From an uncultured Methylococcaceae bacterium (GTDB lineage: Bacteria > Pseudomonadota > Gammaproteobacteria > Methylococcales > Methylomonadaceae): a DNA stretch of 64,000 nucleotides. The stretch lies in assembly GCA_903927955.1 (NCBI GenBank), contig CAIYOW010000056.1, forward strand, positions 1-64,000, read 5' to 3'. Below the pieces are notes generated by a model. That model was not told the DNA's origin. It saw only the letters and a list, made by a program, of their open reading frames with translations, and ran no database searches. Shown here piece by piece: positions 20,184 to 31,700 of this stretch. A program made the translations under genes and the position numbers. How positions within the stretch are numbered: the first letter of the stretch is position 1; every line of letters starts with the position of its first letter.

Positions 20184-20443
20184 TCACTCATAATGCGTCC
20201 ACATCCTGTATATTTTTATCAATTTTTCGCTTTCGATGACCTCGTACACAATGCGATGCTGTTGGTTGATGCGTCTGCTAATCAAGCCGTTCATATCGCC
20301 TTTTAGAAATTCAAATTCTGGCGGATATTGGTAAGGGTTTTTTATAATTATTTCAATTAACTGACTGGTCTTTTCTTTTAACCCGCCGGAGATAGCTTTT
20401 TTGCATCTTTTTGCGCCTGCGACATAAAAATTAACCTATACAT
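20184..20443 (-). pseudogene. Txe/YoeB-family toxin with single-nucleotide frameshift
   Basis: From ATG 20443: MYRLIFMSQAQKDAKKLSPAG* ; shifting one base restores LKEKTSQLIEIIIKNPYQYPPEFEFLKGDMNGLISRRINQQHRIVYEVIESEKLIKIYRMWTHYE*. Total length 260 = 3n-1. Confidence 0.85.
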
Positions 20444-20661
20444 CACCAATCCAGTTGTTCAAAAGGCTTGGCGTTTACTATGGGTTCTTCGCGGGCTTCC
20501 TGAATGCTTTGAGCCATACCCTCGATTGATCTTAGGTAAGTATCATCATCTACATAGTCAGCTTGCTCTAAAATTCTTAGCTCATTGTCCGAGAAATGCC
20601 TTAGTAGCCACAAGAAATTATCGCTAACACTGTCGTCTATTTTTAATGTTATTGTTTTCAT
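20443..20661 (-). CDS. Antitoxin of YoeB/RelE-type module (listed ORF starts 20733)
   Basis: MKTITLKIDDSVSDNFLWLLRHFSDNELRILEQADYVDDDTYLRSIEGMAQSIQEAREEPIVNAKPFEQLDW; stop overlaps toxin ATG (TGATG). Confidence 0.75.
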   Translation of the reverse strand: MKTITLKIDDSVSDNFLWLLRHFSDNELRILEQADYVDDDTYLRSIEGMAQSIQEAREEPIVNAKPFEQLDW

Positions 20662-20752
20662 GGTGTTAATTTTTATTGGGACGCTTGGTCTAACGGCAGC
20701 AAGTCGGGTGGTTGGCCTTGCCCTCTGGGGCATAAAAGCGCCAGCGAAACCC

Positions 20753-21250
20753 TTACATAAACTCGGGGCGTTCGTGGCCCGCCAAGCCCATGTCTTCGGG
20801 GCGGCCTAGCACAGTACTGTTGTCTAGCTTATATTTGTCGGCCAGGTAGGACTTAAGCCAAGCATCGGCATCAAGATGGCCCCGAAAGGTGCTGTCCAAT
20901 TTGCTTAAGCGCTGTTTGAGCAGGTGGGATGGCAGCAGCAGCAGTTCAATATCACACATGGCAACATATTTATCAGGATTTATGTTACTACCATTGATAA
21001 TTTTTTCAAGCTGGTTGCGCTTAAGGGTCAGGCTGTGGTTGATTTCGGCCCTGATTTCCAGCAGTGCGGGCAATAGGTCGCTGCCGGTGCACGTGTCATC
21101 GAACAGGCATTGGAAACGGTTGAGCATAAAGTTGATGCTGAAACGGTAAACATCAGATTCCCTGACGAACAAACGGCTGGCGATGGCTTGCACGGCAGCG
21201 CGGTCGCTATTGATAATGCGCAGAGAAACAATGTGTTTGATGTCGTTCAA
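20753..21250 (-). CDS. Hypothetical protein, possible ribbon-helix-helix-like N-terminus
   Basis: MNDIKHIVSLRIINSDRAAVQAIASRLFVRESDVYRFSINFMLNRF; no firm family. Confidence 0.5.
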   Translation of the reverse strand: MNDIKHIVSLRIINSDRAAVQAIASRLFVRESDVYRFSINFMLNRFQCLFDDTCTGSDLLPALLEIRAEINHSLTLKRNQLEKIINGSNINPDKYVAMCDIELLLLPSHLLKQRLSKLDSTFRGHLDADAWLKSYLADKYKLDNSTVLGRPEDMGLAGHERPEFM

Positions 21251-21421
21251 CGTAATATTACCTTTATCACAGGCCTAAGATTAGGAGGTGCGCCAACATC
21301 GGTGAAAATGAATGCCCAGTGCATAACCCATTGACGCGGATGCCAGCCAAATACCTTAGATAAAGATAAAGGAAAAATATGACAGCAATACGACAAACAT
21401 AAACATAGTCACCTCGTCATT

Positions 21422-21443
21422 CGTAATACAAACGTAATACATT
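21422..21443 (+). promoter_or_regulatory. Two 11-bp direct repeats (CGTAATACAAA CGTAATACATT), PhoB-box-like geometry
   Basis: Exact 11-bp periodicity upstream of a PstS-like gene; single CTGTCATTAAC half-site also at 21520-21530. Confidence 0.35.
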
Positions 21444-21727
21444 TAAGGAAACTTTAACCAAGATGTAAAAATTAAGTTATCAGCACCATGCCATAATGCG
21501 CCCAGTTAAAAGCTGTGTGCTGTCATTAACGCTTATACAAGGTTTGCGGTGATGATTGCCACGCGGTTTATGCTGATTTTTATAGTTAGTGTAGCCCAGG
21601 CCGCTTTGACAAGGAAGGCATAAAATGCCAGCGTTTTAGGAGTTTTTATTAGGTAGGGTTTGCGCTCTACAATAAAGCGCGGCATTTATCTATATTTATT
21701 GTTCAACACCTCTCTCAGGAACTAAAC

Positions 21728-23608
21728 ATGAAAAAATTATTATTAGGAGCGGCTGTATCAGCGGCTTTATTTGGTACCGTGGCAAATGCCGTAGTAGCAC
21801 CAGTCATCACTACTGACCCTGCTGTTGCCCTGCCTTTTTACGCTAACAACACACCTGCAATCACTGCTGCTGGCAACACTACTGCAGTTGCTTATTTGGC
21901 AGGTTCTTCTGCGTTGAAACCGGTTATCGAAGCGTCATTAAATGACAACTCTGTAAATTCAGTTTGTGTATCTGGAACAGTTATCAAATACCAAGACGCA
22001 GCTACCAGCGGTTCTGACCAAGCAGCTTATTTCTGTAAATTGAACGCTGCCAACCCAGCGGTTAAAGCTTATCAAGCAGCCAATGGCAACGTAGCTAACT
22101 TGTTGCTGTACAAACGTGACAATGGTGGTTCTTTGGTCGGCGTCAGCGGCGTTATCAAAGCCGCTAAAGTTGAGTTTTTAAACTTGACTACAACTAACGT
22201 AACTCCTGTAACCGTAGGTACTGCTACTGCTAACGGTTGCGTAGTGGCTTCTTCAGCCGGTGCTGTTACGCCAGGTAAATTCTACAAGACTTACTCTTGT
22301 GCTTATGCACCTAACACTGCTTCTCCAGCCATTAACGTCAACCAAGCACCTACTTTTGGTGTAGCTGACGCATCAACAAACCTGTTTACTGCCGTTTCTG
22401 AAAACGCGCCTCATGGCACTGCGGTTTTTTCACTGACTGGCATTACAGTAACACCAGGCACTGCGCAAACCTTTGGTATTGCAGCAACCACTTCATTGCG
22501 TAATGCTTTGCAAGAAGCGCAATTCGGTCATGGCTCTGCTTGTATCGGTGACGAGACAGCGGCTTGTATGCCTAGCTTGACTAAAGCACAGCTGGCTGAA
22601 ATATTTGCTGGTCACACTTCAGTATCAGTCAATGGTGTGTCACTTGCTGATGCAGGTGCAAGCAAAATTGCTGATTGGACTCAATTGAAAGTCGGTTCTA
22701 GCAACCTGTATGACTATGCCACTACTAAACCAGCTAGCTCAGCTGTGCATATCTGTGGCCGTACTATCGGTTCAGGCACTAAAACTGTTGTCGGTGCGGT
22801 ATTATTGGGCAACGCTTGTAAAACAGCCACTACTGCTGGCGTAGTACAAACAGAAACTTTAGCCACTGCGGTAACGCCTTTGGCAGAAAACAACATCATG
22901 GCGCGCAATTATGACTGGCGTAGTGTGAGTGAAGCTGGTCAGTTGGATTTTGCAGCAGGTGTACCTGAGTCTTCTTCAAGAGCCACTGTACATGCTATGG
23001 GTTCTTCTGGCGACTTGGTTGAATGTTTGGATGAGTTGAACTCAGGTGACCAAACTAAATTGGCGGCCGGCAACTTTGCCCCAAAAACATTCTATGGTGC
23101 AGATGCTGCCAGCGCACAACGTTGGGCTATCGGTTACATCTCATTGGATAGAAATGCAGAAGCTGGCATTCCAGGCACTGCTGGAACTAAAGGCTATCGC
23201 ATCATTAAAATCAATGGTGTAGAACCTACCCTGCAAAATGTTGCTAATGGTTCTTACCCATTGTGGGCAGAAGCCATTTACTTGAACAAAACAGCTAATG
23301 GCTTGGTGACTGAAATCATCAATTCATTCACTAAACCAACTGTATTGGGTGATGTGAACAAAGCTAAGTCAGTTTATACTTGGGGCACTAGCGGTAACAT
23401 GGCGGTTCCAAATGCAACTAAACTGGCTAACTTGGATGGCACTGTCAACCCAATATCTGCACCTATCAATCCTTTGAGCTACTCTATCTTCCCAGGTACT
23501 GGCACAAGCGCGACTGACGATTGCCGTAACCCATTGTTGTACACCAACACCAATTCGGCTCCAGGTGCAAAATTAGGTCTTTCTTTGGTAGCAACTCCAG
23601 TTAACTAA
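21728..23608 (+). CDS. Secreted PstS-like (periplasmic-binding-protein superfamily) protein, 626 aa
   Basis: Signal peptide MKKLLLGAAVSAALFGTVANA; AYLAGSSALKPVIEASL, LTKAQLAEIFAG, KINGVEPTLQNVANGSYPLWAEAIYL resemble PstS motifs. Confidence 0.65.
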   Translation: MKKLLLGAAVSAALFGTVANAVVAPVITTDPAVALPFYANNTPAITAAGNTTAVAYLAGSSALKPVIEASLNDNSVNSVCVSGTVIKYQDAATSGSDQAAYFCKLNAANPAVKAYQAANGNVANLLLYKRDNGGSLVGVSGVIKAAKVEFLNLTTTNVTPVTVGTATANGCVVASSAGAVTPGKFYKTYSCAYAPNTASPAINVNQAPTFGVADASTNLFTAVSENAPHGTAVFSLTGITVTPGTAQTFGIAATTSLRNALQEAQFGHGSACIGDETAACMPSLTKAQLAEIFAGHTSVSVNGVSLADAGASKIADWTQLKVGSSNLYDYATTKPASSAVHICGRTIGSGTKTVVGAVLLGNACKTATTAGVVQTETLATAVTPLAENNIMARNYDWRSVSEAGQLDFAAGVPESSSRATVHAMGSSGDLVECLDELNSGDQTKLAAGNFAPKTFYGADAASAQRWAIGYISLDRNAEAGIPGTAGTKGYRIIKINGVEPTLQNVANGSYPLWAEAIYLNKTANGLVTEIINSFTKPTVLGDVNKAKSVYTWGTSGNMAVPNATKLANLDGTVNPISAPINPLSYSIFPGTGTSATDDCRNPLLYTNTNSAPGAKLGLSLVATPVN

Positions 23609-23673
23609 TTGACTATACCCTGCTGGTTTTCATAAACTGGCAGGATTGTTGATCAGTTAGCTTGGTAATTAAG

Positions 23674-23710
23674 CCAGGCTAGCCAGAAATGGCTAGCCTG
23701 GTTTTTTTTT
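23674..23710 (+). terminator. Rho-independent terminator
   Basis: CCAGGCTAGCCA-GAAA-TGGCTAGCCTGG, perfect 12-bp stem, GNRA loop, then T9. Confidence 0.95.
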
Positions 23711-23973
23711 GTGCGCAACACAAGGGTAGTTTGCTATCGCTGTATTTCATTAAAATTTAACATGACAGCCCTATAATCAAAACAGAGCCTAGTAGAGTTT
23801 GTCTTGTGGTATAAAATACTTAAGCAATCCAATCAATACCCCCTAGGTTGTTGATGCCTATCCTAACACTGGATTGTAGTCAAAGTTAAGCGATAACTAT
23901 TCAGTAACGATTTGAATTAAAATTAAATTATTGTTTAGCCATGCGGGCTAGCGAATTTTAACGTCGATATAAA

Positions 23974-25626
23974 ATGCCAGATGGTATACGGATTAAGCTA
24001 AATATTATGCGATTAAACCTATTCAAGCGGCATGTTGCCCAAAAATCTATCTTGTCTATTCTGTTGCTAGCTTCAATGGTGGACGCTTATGCCGCCAATC
24101 AGCCTGAAGCAGCGCAGCCCGCTGTTTTCGATTTGCTTGAGTTGCGTGTAAAGGGCAACACATTGTTGGAGCGAAAAGAGCTGGAACGCACGGTTTATCA
24201 TTTTTTGGGGCCAAAAAAATCCATAGCCAATGTTGAAGAAGCCCGTGCAACCTTAGAAAAATTGTATCGCTCAAAAGGCTATCAAACGGTCTCTGTTGAT
24301 ATACCCGAGCAAAATGTAGATAAGGGCGTGGTTTATTTGCAAGTGGTCGAGGGTAAAATAGCTAGGCTAAGGGTTAAAGATGCCAGTTATTTTTCGCTGG
24401 AACAAATAAAAGCCGGTGTGCCGGAATTGGCCGAAGGCAATGTGCCTAACCTGCCGGTTATGCAGCAGCAGCTGAACACCTTGGCCAGCCAAAGCCCGGA
24501 CCGGAAAATAACCCCGGTGTTGCGTGCGGGCGAATCTCCAGGCACCTTAGAAGTAGACCTAAAAGTTAAGGACAATTTGCCTTTGCACGGTAAGGTGGAG
24601 CTGAATGGCCGTAACACCGCTTCCACCAGCCTGCTGCGTTTGGTGTCTTCAGTCCATTACGACAACCTATGGCAAAAAATGCACAGTGCCTCGCTGATGT
24701 ATCAGGTGGCGCCAGAAAATAGCGATCAGGTGGATGTCTGGGCCGGCACCTATGCCCTGCCATTATTCAACACCTCCACCCGCTTGGCTTTGTATGCGGT
24801 CAGTTCATCATCTAACACCGCCGCCAATGCCGGTTCTATCATTGTATTGGGTGCCGGTGACATATACGGTGTGCGCTTGGTCAAACCTTTGCCGAGTTTG
24901 GGCGACTACTCGCATAACTTGACAGTGGGTGCAGACCATAAGTTTTTTAGGGAAAATTTGTCGTCTGCCAAGGCACTCACCCAAGGTATTATAACGCCTA
25001 TCAGCTATACGCCTTTTATGGCGCAATATGGCGGGTCCATCAAACACAAAGAAGCTTTAACCGCTTTTAACGTGGGGGTCACTTTCTCGGTGCGCGGAGT
25101 CGGCAATGATCAAGCCGAGTTTGAGAACAAGCGCTATAAAGCCCAAGCCAATTACAGCATTTTTAAGGCCGACCTCAGCCATACCCATGAATTGCCTTTA
25201 GGGATGCAGTTTTTTGGCCGCATGAACGGTCAAGTGGCCGACTCCCCCATCATCAGTAATGAGCAATTGTCCATCGGCGGGATGCAAAGTGTCCGTGGTT
25301 ATTATGAAACCCAGACCTTGGTTGATCGCGGCGTGATTGCCTCGATGGAGTTACGCTCGCCCCATCTTGCCCCGCTCAGCATGGAATCCATAGATAAGCT
25401 ACAAGCCTTGGCATTCATAGACGGCGGTTCAGGTTGGATTTTAGACCCGATTCCGGGTAAAGGCGCAAAAACCAGTTACAATTTGGCTAGTGCCGGTGTG
25501 GGGATGCGTTTCCGTATGCTCAAATACCTATCAGGTGCGTTAGACGTGGGTTTCCCCATGTTATCGCTGCAAACCATCCAAAGTGGTGATCCTAAGTTCC
25601 ACTTTAACGTTGCCACCGAATTTTAA
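23974..25626 (+). CDS. Two-partner secretion transporter, ShlB/FhaC/HecB (TpsB) family (likely start 24007)
   Basis: POTRA-like FDLLELRVKGNTLLERKELERTVYHFLGPKKSIANVEEARATLEKLYRSKGYQTVSV; C-terminal barrel with SIGGMQSVRGYYE. Confidence 0.93.
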   Translation: MPDGIRIKLNIMRLNLFKRHVAQKSILSILLLASMVDAYAANQPEAAQPAVFDLLELRVKGNTLLERKELERTVYHFLGPKKSIANVEEARATLEKLYRSKGYQTVSVDIPEQNVDKGVVYLQVVEGKIARLRVKDASYFSLEQIKAGVPELAEGNVPNLPVMQQQLNTLASQSPDRKITPVLRAGESPGTLEVDLKVKDNLPLHGKVELNGRNTASTSLLRLVSSVHYDNLWQKMHSASLMYQVAPENSDQVDVWAGTYALPLFNTSTRLALYAVSSSSNTAANAGSIIVLGAGDIYGVRLVKPLPSLGDYSHNLTVGADHKFFRENLSSAKALTQGIITPISYTPFMAQYGGSIKHKEALTAFNVGVTFSVRGVGNDQAEFENKRYKAQANYSIFKADLSHTHELPLGMQFFGRMNGQVADSPIISNEQLSIGGMQSVRGYYETQTLVDRGVIASMELRSPHLAPLSMESIDKLQALAFIDGGSGWILDPIPGKGAKTSYNLASAGVGMRFRMLKYLSGALDVGFPMLSLQTIQSGDPKFHFNVATEF

Positions 25627-25639
25627 TTCAGGTGCAGTA

Positions 25640-25671
25640 GTAGGGTGGGCAGGTTTTTTATGCCCACGCGG
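25640..25671. repeat. REP-like element GTAGGGTGGGC..., copy 1
   Basis: GTAGGGTGGGCAggttttttaTGCCCACGCGG; related copy at 41663-41693. Confidence 0.65.
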
Positions 25672-25728
25672 AACGGCAGGTTTTTTCATTTTTCAATTGT
25701 TTAACAGATAAGCAGACAGGCATTAGCT

Positions 25729-28700
25729 ATGGTCATTAAATCCAACATTACCCATTCATCCTTGGACGAAGTTTTCAAGCTGTCACCCTTGGCGGCTTGT
25801 ATTCGTGTTGCCATAGCGGGTGGCCTGTTGATGTCCCCAATGATGACAGCCCAAGCCGAGGATGCGGCTTCTGCCCATTTGTCGGCGGCACTGGAAGCGG
25901 CAACCGGCTTGCCCACGCCGCAAGATGCCGCCACGGCAAATTATGTTAGCCACCACGGTACTGTCGAGACGGTTGACATTAGCGGCAATACCTCCCCCAC
26001 CACGCTTAACTGGCAAGACTTCAATATTGCAGCGGGTCATACCGTAGATTTTAAAGAGCATGACAGCTCCTCCATCGCCCTAAACAATATTCATCAGGGT
26101 GATGCCAGTCAAATATTAGGCAATATCACCGCTAACGGACAAGTATATCTTTATAACCAAAACGGTTTTTTGTTTGGTAAGGATTCGGTGGTCGATACCC
26201 ATGCGTTGGTGGCCTCTAGCTTGAATATAAGTGATGCGGCATTCACCCGCAACCAGCCTGGTTTGGGTGGTGACGGTGCTGCGGTCAACAAAAACAGCCT
26301 TATCAAGGTGGAGAGCGGTGCCAAAATTATCGCCAGAGGTAATGATGGCTTAGTTATCCTTGCCGGCCCTACGGTTGAAAATGACGGGGCCATTTCGGCT
26401 GACAATTACGGTCAGGTGATATTGGTTGCTAGCCAAGACAAGGTTTATTTACACGCAGCCGATATTAAAAGCCCTTTCCATGGTTTGGTGGTCGAAGTGG
26501 GCACCGGCGGAAAAGTGACCAATGTGGGCGATGTACTGGCTAAGCAGGGCAATATTACTATGGCGGGTTTTATCGTTAACCAAGAGGGGCGCTTAACGGC
26601 AACCACGTCGGTCAATGAAAACGGTTCTATCCGCCTGTTGGCGGAGGAAGGCGGCAGTGCCAATGCCGATGGTACATTGAAAGCTAGCACCACCACCGTG
26701 CGCAGCAGCGATTTGGGTGATGGTTTAGGTGTCCATTCATCTGTTAACATGGGGTCGGCCAGCCATACTGATATTTTGCTTGATGACAGTGCAGGCACAG
26801 CCACCGATGCTCAGGCGCAACCACAATCGTTGATCCAAGTGGTTGCCGATAAGGTGGATTTGCAAGGCAAGAACGGCAGCGGTCCGGGTGCCAGCATTAT
26901 TGCGCCGGGTGCTAAGGTCAGCATGATTGCCACCACAACACCGGGCGATATCGATCCCATCAGTGGTCAGTTAATCGGTGTCACCCATAAAAATGGTGCT
27001 GATGCCGGTCGGGTGTTGCTGGAGCAGGGGTCATCTATTGATGTGTCAGGCATTCAGAACATTCAGGTGGCTATGGCGCGTAATGAGGCGGCCATATCGG
27101 TACAAAGTTACGATTTACGCGATTCGCCGTTACAGAAAAGTGGCCCTTTGTTAGGTACTACGGTGTATGTGGACTTACGGCAAGCTACCAGCATTGTTGA
27201 TATAAGCGGGTCACAAGCCAGGATTGCCAGAAGTGTCGAGGAACGGCTAGGCAATGGCGGTGCTGTCAACATAGTGTCGGATGGTGACGTGATTGTCGAT
27301 AAGGGCGCAGCCATTAATATCTCCGGTGGCTCCATCGATTATCAAAGCGGTTACGTCCATCAAAGCCAATTGATTGATCAATTTGGCCGCTTGGTTAATA
27401 TTAGCCAAGCCGATCCCAATCAGATTTATACTTCAGTCGCCGGGGTGATTGTTGAACACCACGATAAATGGATCACCGACCCTAACCAATATATCCGCTA
27501 CTACACACCCGCGTATTCCCAAGGCCGTTACGAGCAAGGCTATGTGCAGGGCTTGAACGCGGGTTCTGTCAATATTGTCACACCTCAGCTAATGTGGGCG
27601 GGCGATTTGCAAGCGCACACGGTGAGCGGCCCCTACCAGCGCGACGCTGGCAGCGCACCAACGGGGGGGGCTTTTAATTTCAACGTAGCCAACTCAGAAC
27701 TACAAACATTTGACATCACCTTACTTAATGCACAGCAAAATATAGCTTTTGTATCGGCTAATAGTGCCGTGCAAGCGGCTTTACAATGGGCTAATTTGGG
27801 CATCAATGATGCCATCCCCACCAGCAAAGGCAGCCCGGCTGATTTGTTGCTTTCACAAGATTTTGTCAATAAATCGGGGCTGCAAAAAATCAGTGTGCAA
27901 ACCTTATCGGGTAATGCCAGCATTGCTGCCGATGTCACTTTGCAACCCAGTTTAAACTTGGCATCTGCGGGTTCGTTAACCTTGCAAGCTAAAAATATTG
28001 ATGTGCAAGGCAATATTTATTTGCCTAGCGGCAATGTTAATTTGCTGGCCAGGGATTTGAGCAGTGACGATGCCAATAGCACAGTTACTGTATCCGCACA
28101 CAGTAGCGTGGATGTGTCCGGTCGGTGGGTCAATGATTTTCAGCAGGGCAATAGTTCAGTGCTGCCTGTTTCCCCTAAAAGTATCGATGGCGGCAACGTC
28201 CATATCAGCTCACAAGGTAATGTGTTCCTTAATGCGGGTTCCAGCATCAAGGCCGATGGCGGTGCCTGGAATTCACAGACCAATACCCTGACCGCTGGCA
28301 AAGGGGGCGGTATTAACTTGGAATCCGCCGCGCTTAATACCAATACGGCAAGATTGCATTTGGATGGCCAATTGTCGGCCTATGGTTTGGCCAAGGGCGG
28401 CACGCTGACGCTAAATAGCAGCACAATCATGGTTTCAGGCACTGCTTTGCCAGTCACTGATGATGTGTTGTTATTAACGGCTAATGCCAATGGCAACTTG
28501 GCTGTTGCCCAGAACAGCGGTTTTAGTGCCATTAATTTAGAGAGCAATAAAGGTGTCCTAGCCGTGACGGGCGATGTCAACTTGCATCTGATCCAACAGA
28601 ACCGCCAGTTACAAGGCAACTATTATACGCAGGCCAGTGGTGCTTCCATTGCCGGATTTAGCACCGTACAAACCTTGCCGGATGCCTTAAGGGGGGCGGT

Positions 28701-31700
28701 CAACTTAAACCTGAGTGGCTATTCCGGCGTGACGATGGCAACCGGCAGTGCCATTGTGGCGGATAATAATGCCACAGTTAGCCTCACATCTTTGTCACAA
28801 GGTGGCGTATTTGTGGATGGTACGATTAATACCCCGGGCGGCTCTATAAATCTGTTGCTGAAAGGTGATTCCAACAATTCCAGTTATGAGTCCAATAAGG
28901 CAATTTGGTTGGGCGACCATGCCCAGTTATTGGCGCAAGGTAGTGTTGTCTATAATATCCCTGATCAAAGGGCAATTACGACTGGTAATGTGCTGAAAGG
29001 CGGTACAGTTACATTAGAAGCTGACCGTGGCTATGTGGTATTGCATAACGGTTCATTGATTGATGTGTCGGGTAGCAGTGCCATGTTGGATTTGCCTAAG
29101 GCCAATTCGGCAGGAACGCTTATTACCGGTTATCAGCCAACAAAAGTGGGGTCGGATGCCGGACAAGTCAATTTGACAGCCGCTGGCGGTATGGTATTGG
29201 ATGGTAAGTTGTCAGGTTTTGCCGGTTCTTCCACTAATAAAAATGGTCAGTTGGATGTGACATTAACTAATGGCAAAGACAATGTCGACCGCAGCCCCGG
29301 CGGTAGTGGCGCCAGTTTCCCGGCAGTCCCGCAATATGTCATTAACATTAACCAAAACCAGCCGGTGTTATTGGATGGTAAGCTCAATTACGGTGATAAC
29401 TTAGATAATTACCTAAAAGACCACAATAGCATCAATACTGATGGCAGTTTATACGGTAAAGCAACCATCACTAGCGATTTGATCAGTCAAGGCGGCTTTG
29501 ATGATATCCGCTTGGTATCCGATGTGGTCAATTTTTCAGGTAACGTCGATTTGACTGTCAAATCACGTTTTGATGCCACTGCAAGCATTATCAGCTGGAG
29601 TGCCGATGCCAATTCTGGCGACAGTGCCGGTGCTGTTAATTTAAATACGGCTTATCTGAATATCGCTTCCCCAGTATGGACACCGACAACGACGGTAAGC
29701 CCGCTTCATGCCGGTAAAGGCAGTTTCACCAGCAATGCAGTATGGACGGATCTGACTGGCGCTACGGTTTGGAATGGTTTTGCTGACCTTACCTTAAATA
29801 ACCAACATGAACTGCGCGGGATTGGCCAGCTTAATACCCAACAGTCGACCGTCAATGGCAATACAATTGATGTTTATGCGGGTTATATTGGCTCGCTGAC
29901 CACCTCGGCCAATATTAACCTAAAGGCCAGCCAGATTTATCCCACTACTTTGTCACAGTTTAGTTTTAATGTTGATAGCACGCTAAATCCGACTGGCACC
30001 ATTAACATAACGGGCAATAATAACAGGGATGCTTCACCCTTGTCAGCGAATGGTACACTTTCCTTTAATGCATCGGTTATTAATCAGGATGGTGTTTTAA
30101 AAGCCCCGTTCGGCACAATCGCCTTGGCAGCCACTAATAGCCTGACGCTAGGGGCAGATAGCTTGACATCGGTATCCGGTGCAGGTCTGTTAGTGCCATT
30201 TGGCACTACCTTGGGTGGTAAAAGCTGGGTGTTCCCCTATAGCCAGTACAGTCTTGTCTACAACAGTAAACCAGACTACAACCCTATACAAAACAAGCAA
30301 GTGCACCTCAGCTCCCCAGCTATTAATTTGAGCAAAGGCAGTGTGGTTGATATTAGCGGTGGTGGTGATTTGGTCAGCTACGAGTTCCGCACGGGCATTG
30401 GTGGCACAAACGATTATTTGGCACAGGGCAGTGCCTCATATAACGGTGGTTTTGCAATCGTTCCGGCTTTGGCATCATCTTTGTTGCCTTATGATCCGCT
30501 GCTGAACGAAACCCAGCTATCATTGTATCAGGCCGGCAGTAGTGTCTATTTGAATGGCGGCAACGGGGTTGCGGCTGGTGTCTATACCATTATGCCGGCC
30601 AGTTACGCTTTGTTGCCGGGTGCTTATTTGGTGACACCTGTCAGCAATAGCCAAGATACCGTAGTAAACAGCCAACGCACCGATGGCGTGCCTATTGTAT
30701 CGGGCTATTATACCGACACGGCAACGGGTACAAAGGATGCGCGCAGTTCTGCCTTTATGATTGAGAATGGCACGCAAATCCGCAGCCATTCGTCGTATGC
30801 TGAATATACCGCAAACAGTTTCTTCAACAGCAGCACCAACACCTCGCTATTACCTAAAGATAGCGGTCAGTTGCTGCTAGAAGCACAAAATGAATTGCTG
30901 TTGCAAGGCACAATTAAATCGACAGCGGCTAGCGGCGGTAAAGGGGCAAAGGTTGATATTGCAGCCGCTAATATTGATGTTGTTAAACAATTAAGCGCTC
31001 AGCCCACCCCCAACCAATTGCAGATTTTGGCCAGCGATTTAAACAATTTGAACGTTGACAGCCTGTTTTTGGGTGGCACCAGGAGCCGTGACAACGTTAC
31101 TGGCGATATAAATCTTAACGTGGGCACTGATACCGTCACTATTGAAAATGGCGTTACTTTAGTCACTAAAGATTTGCTGCTTGCAGCAAACTTGCAAGTG
31201 GAGGTCAAAAAAGATGTGGTATTGACCGCCAGCGGTGCTGTCAACACCGGCGATAAAGTTTTTAATGTACTAGGGAATGGTGCATTGCTTAGGGTTTCTG
31301 AAGATCAGCAGGTCACGGTAAACCGGAAAAATTTTGATGGTACAGTGCCTGATGGCACAACGGGCGACTTGTTGATTGATGCCGGTAGCACCATTAATGT
31401 CGGTTCTGTCACTAACGCCTCAGGTGCTGCATTACAATCGGTATTGCTGGATGCCAGCCATGCAAGTAATTTGTCCGGCAAGCTAATTATGCAAGGTGGT
31501 GCATTAAGCCTTAATGTCAATGGTGTGGATTTGGGCGATGCCATACCTGGCGATACCGGTACGGCACTAGCCCTCAGCAATGCGCAGTTAGCGGACTTAA
31601 AGGTTGATACTTTGGTTATCAATAGTGGCGGAGCTATTAATGTCTACGGTAATGTCGGGCATATTGCCGCTGATGGCAGCGTGACGGACTTGCAATTTAA

